Shown: positions 54,290-64,000 of the stretch, one piece after another
How positions within the stretch are numbered: position 1 is the first letter of the stretch
How the letters are laid out: every line of letters begins with the position of its first letter
The notes under the pieces: generated by a model
What the model saw: only the letters and a program-made list of their open reading frames with translations
Database searches by the model: none
Told to the model about the DNA's origin: nothing
Position numbers and translations under genes: made by a program
Origin: Plasmopara viticola
Lineage: Eukaryota; Oomycota; Peronosporomycetes; Peronosporales; Peronosporaceae
NCBI GenBank assembly: GCA_001695595.3
Contig: MBPM02000015.1
Span: 868,001-932,000 of the forward strand
DNA length: 64,000 nucleotides
Direction of reading: 5' to 3'

Positions 54290-56683
54290 ATGCAAGTGGT
54301 GGCTCTCGTGAGCGGCGGAAAAGACAGCTGCTATGCCATGATGGAATGTGTGCGTTTTGGCCATGAGATTGTGTGTCTAGCACATCTACACCCACCATCA
54401 ACATTGTCAGCCGATGATGCTGAGATGGACTCTTTCATGTTTCAAAGCGTCGGTCATCAGTGTGTGGAGCTCATAGCCACGAGCATGGAGCTACCACTAG
54501 TCTCAGAGACCATCTGGGGTACTGCAGTTACCACAGATATTAACTACCACGAGTCTGCAATGAATGATGAGGTTGAGGATCTGTTTCGACTGCTCCAAAA
54601 GGTCAAGCTGCAGTACCCGAATGTCCAAGGCGTCTGCACGGGCGCCATCTTCTCTAGCTATCAACGCAATCGAGTCGAGAATGTGTGCGTGGCAACGTAT
54701 TGTCACGCTGTAATGATAAAATGCTAATGATATTTGCTCTAGCTGTTCGAGATTGGGACTCACCTCGCTAAATTACTTGTGGCGTCGTGACCAGACGGAG
54801 CTACTGCAAGAGATGATTGACTCGAAAGTAGAAGCCATTGTGATTAAAGTCGCGTCGATTGGTTTGCAATCACAAATGCATTTAGGAAAGACCATTGCCG
54901 ATTTGCGGCCACAATTTATGACGTTGGTGAGTTCTGGAGCTGCAGTGAAACGTGTCGTATGCTTATGTGATGTGGTACAATGTCTAGAAGGAAAAGTATC
55001 AATTGAATGTCTGTGGTGAAGGCGGTGAATACGAGACGTTTACGCTGAATTGTCCGCTGTTTAAAAAGCGCATTGTCATGTACGTCTCGTTGTACGAGAT
55101 GTTACTTGACTTCTTTAACGTTGGTACTTGCTGAAAGTGATGAGAGTCACGTCGTGCTTCATTCAGACGACTATGTAGCGCCTGTGGCCTTCTTGTCGAT
55201 TGATAAATGTCATTTAGAGGACAAAGTGCCGGCTAGCCCCTCTTACCTGGCTTTGAGGATTCCTGACATTTCGTCTTCCAATGTACTAAGGCCTACGAAT
55301 CGTACAAAAAAAAAACTGGCAACCATGCTCGCTGTCACGCCGCAGGCAGCGAAAGAGTTTGTGCCTGCTTATGGTCAGTTTCGCGATCAGTTGCATGTAT
55401 CAGGTATTACGTGTAGCAAGACTAGTGACGCTTTAATCAGTCTGGAAGAAGAAGTTGCAGACATTTTTGCGCAAATAGAAGCGATTCTTCAGAGCCATCG
55501 AATGGGTTTAGCCGACGTGTGCTACGTGCACCTCTACGTTCAGAATATGTCCTCGTTCAATGAGCTTAATGCTGAGTACATCCGCCACTTGGGTCAACAC
55601 TTACCTCCGTCTCGCAGTTGTGTCGAAGTGAATGCATTAATAAATGTTCCAGCCCGTGTGCTTGTAGACTGTTTTGCGCTGCGTGGCAGTGGTGTTCAGA
55701 AAATGCAAGCCCTGCGTGTGCGCCGTGATGTGTTGCATGTTAAGAGTATCTCGGCTTGGGCACCATGCAGCATCGGTCCGTACAGTCAAGCGAACGTACT
55801 GCATCGTGCACTTATATTGCTGGCTGGACAAATTGCTTTATACCCCCAAACGATGGAGTTAGTGCCAGGTGATCTTGCAGCTCAGACGACTCAATGCTTT
55901 CGCAATGTCTGCCGTGTTTTGGAAGCACTTGAGTCGAACCTTCGTCACGTGTGCTCAGGTATCATTTACACCACTGGAGACCCTGAAGACCGTGAGACTC
56001 GCGAGCGCCTGCTCGCCGACTGTCGTCGCCATTTACTGACTAATTCCGAACTGGTCGATGCATTCGAAGACGCCATCGACAGTGATGAGAGCAATGAAGA
56101 ATTTGACAAGAAGGAAGCGCGTTTAATGTTTGTGAAAGAAGCCCCGTTGTTGGTCGTTCAGCTATCACGATTACCACGTGACGCGCTTGTGGAGCTGGAA
56201 TTTCAGGCACTCACGCACATTGCGTTAAAGTATCTTAAACCACAAAGCTTTACGCGTACAAGCCGTATTAACAATCTTCGTTTTGACTGGCAAACGGGAA
56301 TGGTGCCGCGAGCGCTGTGCCAGATCATGTGTACCGCATCAGCTAAAAGCAAGGAAGACTATCCAGATACGCGAATGTTGGCCAAAGCTGTTGCGAGCGG
56401 AATGTGGTCATGCATACTTGACAGCCTTGTTCAAGCTTTAATGCCCTGGGATCGTGTAGTGCATGCGCGCACATTTTACGTGGCATCAGCGTTCTCAAGT
56501 GAGGTTGAGCTGGCTGAGATGTACCACAACACTGTCAAGGCACGAGGAAAGGTACAGAGTATGCCAGGGATGACGTTTGTACCTGTCGAGGCTATCCAGA
56601 GGGATGCGCTAGTTGCGGTTCAAGTGACGGCACAGGATCTGGACAAACTCGAGACGGAGCTCTGGCTGCACAAACAAATTTAA
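54290..56683 (+). CDS. DPH6: Diphthine-ammonia ligase (DPH6) fused to two RidA-like domains
   Basis: Exons 54290-54684, 54743-54926, 54988-55079 and 55138-56683 (introns 58, 61 and 58 bases) give 738 residues. The N-terminal ATP-pyrophosphatase domain has the PP-loop SGGKDS at residues 8-13, the VCTGAIFSSYQR motif near 121-132 and the late NVCGEGGEYETFTLNCPLF signature. Two RidA/YjgF-type domains follow. One is around HVSGITC..ALISLEEEV; the other has the ISAWAPCSIGPYSQA start and LLAGQIAL strand. DPH6 performs the last step of diphthamide formation on elongation factor 2, using ATP and ammonia. The RidA fusion is also known from fungi such as yeast Dph6, while animal DPH6 lacks it. A C-terminal extension of about 120 residues is unassigned. 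Confidence 0.9.
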
Positions 56684-57088
56684 ATGTTCGTAGAGACTTA
56701 AGCTACCGTAACCCACGCGCTAGGACTGAGCTGCCTCTATCGCGGAACGCTGGTAGCAATCCGACCGATATTGGGACCGGGTTCCGTACCCCTCATTACA
56801 CTATGGGGCTTTTGCGGTCAGTGGGGCGTACGGCTCGTCCACTTAAGTTCTAATTGTTCGTAGAACGTATTATGAGCAGCATTTCGAGAAATAGTACCCT
56901 ACCTCCTAAGCTCAAGAAGAGGCTCAGCTATTATACATTGATAAATTTCGAGAATCGATATTAATGCTATACACCATTATTGTTATAGCCGAGTATTATC
57001 TCATATAATCGTCCCTTTTTAATACTACATTGTACATGCAAATCTAGACCATCCTTACATTTGGTGCCCTTTCACCACTTGCGCCACG
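56684..57088. other. Intergenic region with a possible small insertion
   Basis: About 155 GC-rich bases (56696-56850) sit between two near-identical 15-base repeats (taaatgttcgtagag at 56681-56695 and taattgttcgtagaa at 56851-56865). The left repeat contains the DPH6 stop codon. The rest is AT-rich and holds the promoter of the PIH1 gene. No coding region. Confidence 0.45.
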
Positions 57089-59357
57089 ATGGACGATGCG
57101 ACCATGGAGAAATACGCTAATGTACGCTCTCATAGTGCGAATGCATGACAAGAGATGTTGCCATAGTTGAGTTCGAACACTTTGTGATCACTACGTACAG
57201 TTTTTGGACAATCTGGAGAAGACAGATCCCGAGAAGTACAAGCACCTAATCAACGCAATGCAGAGTCAATTGCAAGCTGCAGGAATGGGACCAGAGGCTT
57301 CTATGAGCCCACCACAAGGTGATGCAGACGCGGCACTTTTTGACATGCTTAAGAGTTCGACTGCTGCGAACAATAATTCGCCAGGTTTGATGTTCTTCCA
57401 GTTATTAAAGAACGACTTGTCTTGCGCACATCGTAATTCAATTTTGTGGTGCATTAATACAATGTATGCTGCTAGATTTTAAGCCACGGTTTCCTGGTGA
57501 CAAAGTCATGGAAAAGGACGGGCTAAAAGCTACGCCAGAGGGGGTACACATTGATTTAAGATGACTAGGTGGTGGATTTGGCTAATCAAAGAGCTAAATT
57601 TTGGTCTCAAATATTCGTCAGGTGTACATTGATGTCAAGCCTGGCTTTGTGATAAAGACGATTGACATTAAGAACAAAAAGAAGGTGCGAAACTCTACTT
57701 TTTGCTGAAAAGGTCAAGGATAGTGTCGCATTATTGACGTGCGAGGGCATAGACTTTTGTAAATGTTGTGTATGCGAATGAGATTCAAGAGTTTTCGGGC
57801 AAAAAGAAGCTCGACGACGAGGGAAAAGAGCAAGAAGTAAGACAGTGGACGGAATGAACGCTTTAAATTCGACTGATCGGAGGTGTTGTGTGTGATCAGG
57901 GCATTCACGTACCCCTCAGCCTAGGTGCACCACATGAAGTGAAAGATAAGAACGGAGTGAGTTCACTTGCTTTCGACGTAGCAGTGAACACGAAGGTTGT
58001 AGACGATTGCCGAGCAGACAAAACTGGTGCATTTCGTAATTTTGTGTGCGAGCTTGCGATCGAATACATCGATCAAAAGGTACTACAAAAATATTGACGA
58101 ATTGATAAATGCAAGGTTTAGTGACACGTCGTATGATTCAGTACAAAATTAAACTCGATGATCGTTACAAGTTGCCACGACTGACATACCGTGGAAAACT
58201 ACCACCGCCAAAGCATTATATACGTAAAACACAGGCACCAATTATCCAAGAAGTTTCCGCGAATAAAGCAATCAAATCGAAAACGACCGACCAGGCAAAA
58301 AATGCACACTTGAAAACAGCAGCGACAACTGCAGCAACGTATGAAATTTACGAGGAAGGCAACGGGAACCGTTTAGTGTGTACAAGACTTCCTTCGGTTA
58401 CAAAAGGCGGTACACCATTGTCACCTGAGGTGTTGACACAAGCGAAGGATCGAATGATTGTTTCGATTCAATTCCATCACCAGATACATGCGACTAATGA
58501 CATTGAGCTGAAGCTGCACGCCGAGCTTTTAAGCGTCAAGGCGCCAACCCATCATGACTTGGGTATCCACAATTCGTTTGAATGCATTCATACTGCGAGG
58601 TACTAATACTGTGTACTTGATGCGTGTATCTCTAGATATCTTTCTCCCGTATCCCGTGATAGTATCTTCTGCCAGTGTTTGCTTTCATCAAAATCGCAAC
58701 ACATTAGAAATGACCCTCAAAGTCGATAAGTCATGGAATAGCATCGGGCCCGACTGTGGCTCAGCTCCTTGGCTACTTGCAAGGGCACTGGACAAAGACA
58801 GTGAGGTCGAAGATGATTTTTTGCAAGAGAAGGAAGCTGACTGTGTCACCAAAGAACCAAAGTCACTCGTGGAGATGTTCCATCTCGTGAACGCAATGGA
58901 GACAAATGCTGATGCAATTGCACCTTCCCGTTGGGATCCTGTTCTTGAAGACGAAGAGTTACCTGAAGACCGATTTCATCGCAAAGATATGATGTCGATG
59001 CATATTCTAGAACAGCGACGCATTGAGCGAGAACAAAAGACGAAGGAAGCTGAGGATAAGCGACGCCAAAGGCGTACAGAGGTTGAAAGCATGCAGAAAA
59101 AAGCAGCGGATGCTGGTAAAACTTGGCGCGAAATGTACCCAAACGAGCCAGAGACAACTTATATTGATGTCGAAGATATTGTTCGACAGGAGAAAGAAAA
59201 ACTTGACCGTCATATGGAAAAGCAAAACAAAGAGGAAAGTTTGACAGCTGAGTGCATGCCCACGGAAGACGCAATTCGGGCAGCTACGAAATGGGCTGAA
59301 ACTTGTGCAAACAAGGGCCTTGACTTGCAATCCGCATTGGCGTTTGATTTGCTTTAA
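57089..59357 (+). CDS. PIH1-domain protein (R2TP/HSP90 co-chaperone family)
   Basis: Eight exons in consistent phase: 57089-57121, 57201-57432, 57476-57543, 57622-57684, 57753-57836, 57900-58079, 58142-58562 and 58636-59357. They give 600 residues. The PIH1 core runs from KPRFPGDKV through VYIDVKPGFVIKT and TFVNVVYANEI to GIHVPLSLGAPHEVKDKNG, ending with FVCELAIEYID and YKLPRLTYRG. A CS/p23-like half follows (SIQFHHQIHATNDIELKL, LDIFLPYPV, LEMTLKVDKSW). The last 150 residues are a charged helix (EQRRIEREQKTKEAEDKRRQ) and tail. PIH proteins link HSP90 and the RUVBL ATPases to clients such as snoRNP and PIKK assembly factors or axonemal dyneins. Which subtype this is (PIH1D1, PIH1D2 or kintoun-like) cannot be settled. 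Convergent with the YggS gene, with 56 bases between stops. Confidence 0.85.
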
Positions 59358-59413
59358 GTCAATGAAATTGTAAATCGCTTTAGTTGGAAATTTCGTCATT
59401 ATCTTGTCAATTT

Positions 59414-60227
59414 TTAGCGAGCACCAAAAATAGTTGACCCAATACGAACGAATGTACTACCGCATGCAATCTATGCAGATTCATAATATTAATATTAGTA
59501 CCTGTGCCCAGTCAAAAAATAGTACTTCTTACCGCCAACTCAAAGTCTCCAGACATGCCCATACTAAGGTCCAAGTCCGTCTCATTTATTCCAATCGTTT
59601 CGGCCATTTCCTTACGACACGAAACCAGACGTTCAAAGCACTGGGAGGTCGTGTCACCGTAACGTCCAATAGTCATGAGCCCAGTGAGGTTCAGGTGCTC
59701 GCAGGAGGTCACAATGTGGCGTGCCAATTGAAGTGACCCATTAGCCTCGATACCCGACTTTTGCTCTTCCTCACTAGTATTCACTTGAACCATAACGTTA
59801 AGTTTTTCGGAACGAAACTCACCTGATGCCTTGTTAAGAGCATCGGCGATCTTGACTGAGTCCACTGTCTCCACGACAAAAAGATTGGGCACGTCACGCA
59901 CAAGTGGCTTCACCTTATTGGACTGCACGTGGCCAATGTAATGCCATTTGATATCAGGTGGTAGTAGAGGGGCTTTCTGCACTAGCTCTTGTATCTGTGA
60001 ACCAACATAAACGAGTTATTTACAATCCTCTTTTATTGTCGATTGATGAACAATCATACGTAATTCTCGCCGAAATGTCGTTGATCGGCCTCGTACGCTT
60101 CTTGCAAGTTTTCCACGGGCTTCGTTTTGCTCACTGCTACCAGTGTACATTGTTGCTTCCAAGGGCTTCTAGCCAAAGCTTCCGCCACCTTATCGCGTAC
60201 GGCCAGCAAGTTCTTCGCCACTGTCAT
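59414..60227 (-). CDS. YggS/PLPBP-family pyridoxal-phosphate homeostasis protein
   Basis: Exons 60227-60060, 59994-59533 and 59470-59414 (introns 65 and 62 bases) give 228 residues, the usual length for the family. Diagnostic motifs are LVAVSKTKP, with the PLP-binding lysine at residue 34, then FGENY (52-56), WHYIGHVQSNK, VQVNTSEEEQKSG, GLMTIGRYGD, LSMGMSGDFELA and the final GSTFVRIGSTIFGAR. It is a cytosolic, single-domain, type III fold protein without known catalytic activity that buffers free pyridoxal phosphate. The start at 60227 gives a slightly short N-terminus, and an additional upstream exon is possible but not needed. Confidence 0.9.
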
Positions 60228-60480
60228 CTCAATATGCGTGCTATGTCCGGTATGAAAAGAGTTATTTTCTAATTAGTAAAAAAGCGATATAACGTAAGAT
60301 AGTAATGCAAATATTACCGCTCGGAGGCGTATCCACTCGACTATATTATTTACTTTCCATTTGAATGGCATGCGTTATGTAGGCCACTCGCCGTCCCCTA
60401 CAGTCTCCGCATAATCTTCTAAACCTGTAAACTGCCATACTTGTCGTACGTTCAACGGCAGTGACCGCGACATCGAGCGC
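60228..60480. other. Interval at the right border of the gene island
   Basis: AT-rich promoter region of the YggS gene, followed by sequence that may include the worn 5' end of the effector-like pseudogene. No other feature seen. Confidence 0.35.
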
Positions 60481-62250
60481 CGTGGACAACGAATCCAAAG
60501 GACACTTTTAAAATTCTACTCCACCCAATGACCCTGACCGCAACGAGGAGAGGACGCTATGGCCTTGTGTTGAAAGTCTTGTTGAGCTCTTCAACAACTT
60601 CGACAACTTCTTCATGTATAATTCTCCCGACAAAGCTTCACTCGTCGACTTATATCTAAAAAATACTGGGCTTAATCTTCGAGCATGCGATTCTTTTATG
60701 AGCCAAGAATTTAGAAACGCTGTCGGCAAAGATCTCGTTTTATACTCTGATGATCACATACTTGCGCAAAAGGCACTTTTTGAAGACTGAAACGTGCGAG
60801 TCGTGCAGAGGAACGTACAGACATGTCTTTTGAGCTAGGTCGAACTATTGGGTCGTACAAGCCCGTCGACACTCCTTCGACTCCATCAAGCCCAACGATC
60901 CATGGAACAGAAAATTTTTAAGGACATGTCGAAAGGGATGAGGCTCAAGAAAACCAAATGCGTTTCGTTCTCGGGCTTGAATTGCACCTCTTATATTATT
61001 GGGCCGGACTGGAACTCACGCGTGGAAGGGCTTAAAGTTGAACTTTTCTGAAAGGGATAAAATCAGGAACCCAATTTTTCGTGTGTACATCGACTACATT
61101 ACTCAACTTGAACCCAACGAAGTTGTTCGATACGACATGGCACTGTATGATATGCGACATTCATCATCAAGAGTGGCGTAAATAACCGTTCCTGACCTTG
61201 ACCTTGCTCAGCAGCTTGTTGATGCAGGTGCGCCAAACAGAGGAGACGTCGTTACGACGCATCTAATGCAGGCATTGTTTCGCGACTGGAAGAATAAAGA
61301 AATGACTCACTATCTGCTGTTTCGTGCCTTATTGCCATACTTCACTTTCAGATTAGAAAGCCTCCTGCAAGGACCGTTAGTACTATGGATTGAGTATTTC
61401 GGCGGTACTAGAATCCAGCGAGTTACGAAATGCTATTTCGTAAGAAAACCGTATACGATTTCCTGATACAGCTGTGGAGGATTTGGCACAAAGATCTAAG
61501 CTTTTTATACAAGAAGCATCGCGGTACATGACGGTCGATATAATGCTCGATATCTTTGAGATCGGAGAGCTCAAACGCAAGGATCTTTTGGAGACTGCAC
61601 GTTTGTGGACGTGGATGTTGTTCGTGATTGGTAGCTACGGTGATATAAAACCTCTGGAGGCGCCGACCCGGAGAAACTTCGCATCATTGCTCTTGTTAAG
61701 TGAGATAATAAACTATGTCTGATTATATGAACAAACAATTGAAAAACGATAAATTTGTGACATTGATTGAGAAGGCGATTGGCTGGGATCAACGATTCTA
61801 TTATCTTTTCGCTTCCAATCTTGCCAACATGTGGAAAATAGCAGAAGAATCGTCTCATGACGTGTTTTTACTTCTCGATTTAAATATTCCCGTCAAAACT
61901 TTACTAACGATGGATATCTCTCTGGTTTAATTTTGTAATTGGAACTTAAGAGAAGGAAGTCAAAGCGACTTTAGAGATGCACCAGATACTGAAAGTGATG
62001 TACGACAAGAAATCGACTCGATGCCTGAGACACAAAGACCGAATTTCGATTAAATGATTAAAAACGCAATTAGTGTGACGGTGGGTACTAGACCCAAGCT
62101 ATGCCAGTGCATCAGTAAGTTGTGCTGTGTAGATCTGCTCAATGAAGTTTATAATGCTGTGCGCTACCACATTAATGAATATTGGATGAGAGATTTCCTT
62201 GCCCGTTACTGTCGACTCACTCAGTCCACTATGGGAATAAGCTAAGTGAA
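60440..62250 (+). pseudogene. Decayed secreted (EER-bearing, WY-like) effector gene or gene family remnant
   Basis: A series of plus-strand frames, broken by at least five stops or shifts, can be followed for 1.8 kb. The start reads AILVVRSTAVTATSSAVDN (about 60437-60493), like the end of a signal peptide. About 14 codons later comes DRNEER (about 60535-60552), an EER-type motif placed as in RxLR effectors. Downstream come helical blocks such as NPIFRVYIDYITQLEP (about 61071-61118), THLMQALFRDWKNKEM (about 61258-61305) and LLETARLWTWMLFVIGSYGD (about 61588-61647), compatible with WY-type repeats. No RxLR motif is visible. The identification is by layout only. No functional protein can be made from it. 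Confidence 0.35.
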
Positions 62251-62785
62251 TCATTGCCCGCTGATGCATAAAAGTTAATAAAGTTCATCGTTGGTGCTAA
62301 AAAATAATCTGCAATTTGCCAGCTACACCGAAAGAGGACAGACACAGGCCCAAGCTTGCTCACCCACATTTTCAGCCGTCAAATCGCTCTTGCTCCGCCC
62401 CCCCCCCCGTTTAACGGGTCGTGCCGAGCTAAACTGCTACCGAACTTTACGTCAACTAGCGCTCACAGTATTTCACTGTACGCTCATCCCTGCTAAACGA
62501 CAAAACTAAGTGCGCTAAGTCTTACCGAAAGGTTTTGACTGGAATCGCTTTAAACTACACTGTAGTGAAAATTATAATCAGGACGCTAAGCCGTACTGAC
62601 GTAAGTCTACGAAAAGCTTAATTTCACGCGAAGTGAAAAAAAGAGCATACATTGTAGGCTGCACTTGCACTGTGTCCGAGTATTGAGGTACCTCTTGACT
62701 AGTTTTTGCCTTGGTGCTATTTGCACTAGAGACATTCTTCAATTTTTATTAATCGCTCTTGTGACTAAAATAACAGAATAAAAAA
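62251..62785. other. Gene-free interval
   Basis: Contains an 11-base run of C at about 62400 and AT-rich sequence that becomes the leader of the LINE-like ORF1. No gene recognised. Confidence 0.35.
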
Positions 62786-64000
62786 ATGAAGGACAAAAAA
62801 GGTGATTTTTACCTGCTGGAACATGATGGGCCCCCAAAGGGACAAAAGATGGCGTCAGACATAGCAAAATGCAGCTCCAAGAGCCGAATTCTCACGTCCG
62901 GCTGACGCTATTCTTGAGAAGGTGAAAGCCGCTTTGATGAATCCAGACCGTGACCCACAAGATAAACGTTGCGCCGCTTTAGCTGGAATACCCCAGCAGG
63001 TCTCTCCCGAACTATGCCTTTCAGCTCACGTCAAGTTTTTCTGATACGGAAACAATGATCTCACTCGGTTCAACGCCGCAGACACCGTTGTGGTCGTCTA
63101 ATTCGGCCCATCTTCGAGATTTGAAGGCTATTCGTGATGCTAAAATTAATTTTCAGTACACCGATCGGGACGTGTACATGAAATTAGGTGGTGAAATTGT
63201 GACCATTTGCGATCGCAAATTTAAAGTTCCGAGTACAATTACTGGTATTATGTGGACCTTCAGCGCCTAACAGATGACGCCACGGACGGACTCGTTTATG
63301 ACTGAATTACCCAAAAAGGTACACCTCCGGTGTTTATACACCGGCTCATGTTGTTGGAGGTCTTCGTTCACGCAGCCGCTGGGTATATTTCAACTAAAAA
63401 ACTGCTCCCGGTCTCAGTCATTCTGGATAAATAGACCCCGCTTCGACAGATCCAGTTTTCAGGTCACAACTATTCGGTGGTTCACCACCTTAACAGGGCC
63501 TACAATAACGTGATCCCTCCCTTGACAAAGGAATTAATAAGAAAGGCCAAAATTCGCAAATTTGAGCCTGAGGAACCGAGTCGCAATTCAGATGATGCTG
63601 GAAGCATTCCACTAGCGTATGACAATGAGAGCGACTCAAGAAACCATTCGGCAATAAGTGATGATTCTGTTTGGAATGTGAGCCACATAGTGGGGATCAA
63701 TCTAATTCAGAACTCGGTCCAGTTTTCTCAGTGAAGACATTGAGCCTACAATTATAGCTAAACCAAAATCAGTCTGGCCAAATGAAGGCAAGCCAAAATT
63801 TCCGGTGGGATCAACTACAGCGGCTAGTGTTTCGCCTGCGCGCATTCTTAGGGCAAACCAATTGGTATCTAGTACCGTTGTCACCCCGACTGTGGATTTG
63901 CGGCGTTTACCTCCCTCCCAGCAGATATATCCGCCTATTTCCTCTATAAACTCTTTCGAATGGCTTCGTGAAGGTTCGAAAAGACCTACTCCGCCGGACC
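62786..64000 (+). mobile_element. LINE-like ORF1 fragment, running off the window
   Basis: Plus-strand fragments beginning near the ATG at 62786 include DRDVYMKLGGEIVTICDRKFKVP (63166-63234). A block in shifted frames reads VYTPAHVVGGLRSRSRWVYF (about 63335-63390) and then a hydrophilic serine-rich tail (63477-63733). The arginine-bearing block followed by VYF parallels the ORF1 segment RNGLFSRERTVYFG of the element at 21362, so the two are probably related non-LTR elements. It is broken by several frameshifts and continues past the window edge. Confidence 0.5.

Noticed and set aside
62395..62412. Poly-C run as a regulatory or structured element
   Set aside because: A single homopolymer run in decayed sequence, with no partner G-run or other context.
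1..64000. CRISPR arrays, operons, bacterial promoters or prophage
   Set aside because: Spliceosomal introns and gene families show a eukaryotic nuclear sequence. No regularly spaced short repeats were seen.

Overview
The window looks like nuclear DNA from an oomycete of the Peronosporales, most likely a downy mildew or close relative. The grounds are very short GT-AG introns (about 58-83 bases), a compact set of housekeeping genes, a diphthamide ligase fused to RidA domains, and decayed copies of what look like Crinkler-type (CRN) and RxLR/EER-type effector genes lying among broken retroelements. Genus and species cannot be read from the sequence alone. All exon limits were worked out by eye from reading frame, GT-AG borders and family knowledge. 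There is no transcript evidence.

Layout. 1-4.9 kb: repeats, including three copies of a SINE-like element with visible target-site duplications. 4.97-6.39 kb: a sucrose-transporter-like (SLC45/SUT type) major facilitator gene. 6.4-33.4 kb: a gene-poor, repeat-rich stretch. It holds two related CRN-like pseudogenes, two Ty3/gypsy pol remnants, the two halves of LINE-type elements in opposite orientation, a MULE transposase remnant, two perfect 32-bp inverted repeats, and the second copy of a dispersed repeat also seen at 1-0.87 kb. 33.4-60.2 kb: a dense gene island. In order it holds a small tail-anchored-like protein (-), a METTL23-like methyltransferase (+), a MAM33/p32 mitochondrial matrix protein (+), an SGTA-like co-chaperone (-) followed by a broken tandem copy, a propeller/coiled-coil protein (+), an unknown multi-exon protein (+), a second SUT-like transporter (-), a SAP-like/coiled-coil protein (-), a long coiled-coil protein (+), a GBF1/GNOM-type ARF-GEF (-), DPH6-RidA (+), a PIH1-domain protein (+) and a YggS/PLPBP PLP-binding protein (-). 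60.4-64 kb: repeat-rich again, with a decayed EER-bearing effector-like gene and the 5' part of another LINE-like ORF1 that runs off the window.

How the genes work together. The island is mostly constitutive cell biology: protein folding and tail-anchored protein targeting (SGTA-like, PIH1), Golgi traffic (GBF1-like ARF-GEF), translation-factor modification (DPH6), protein methylation (METTL23-like), mitochondrial matrix function (MAM33) and vitamin B6 homeostasis (YggS). Spacing is tight: 80 and 133 bases between divergent starts, and 19, 56 and 80 bases between convergent stops. The two SUT-like transporters are paralogues about 37 kb apart and could serve sugar uptake from a host. The contrast between the compact island and the decayed repeat blocks fits the two-speed genome layout known for oomycete plant pathogens.
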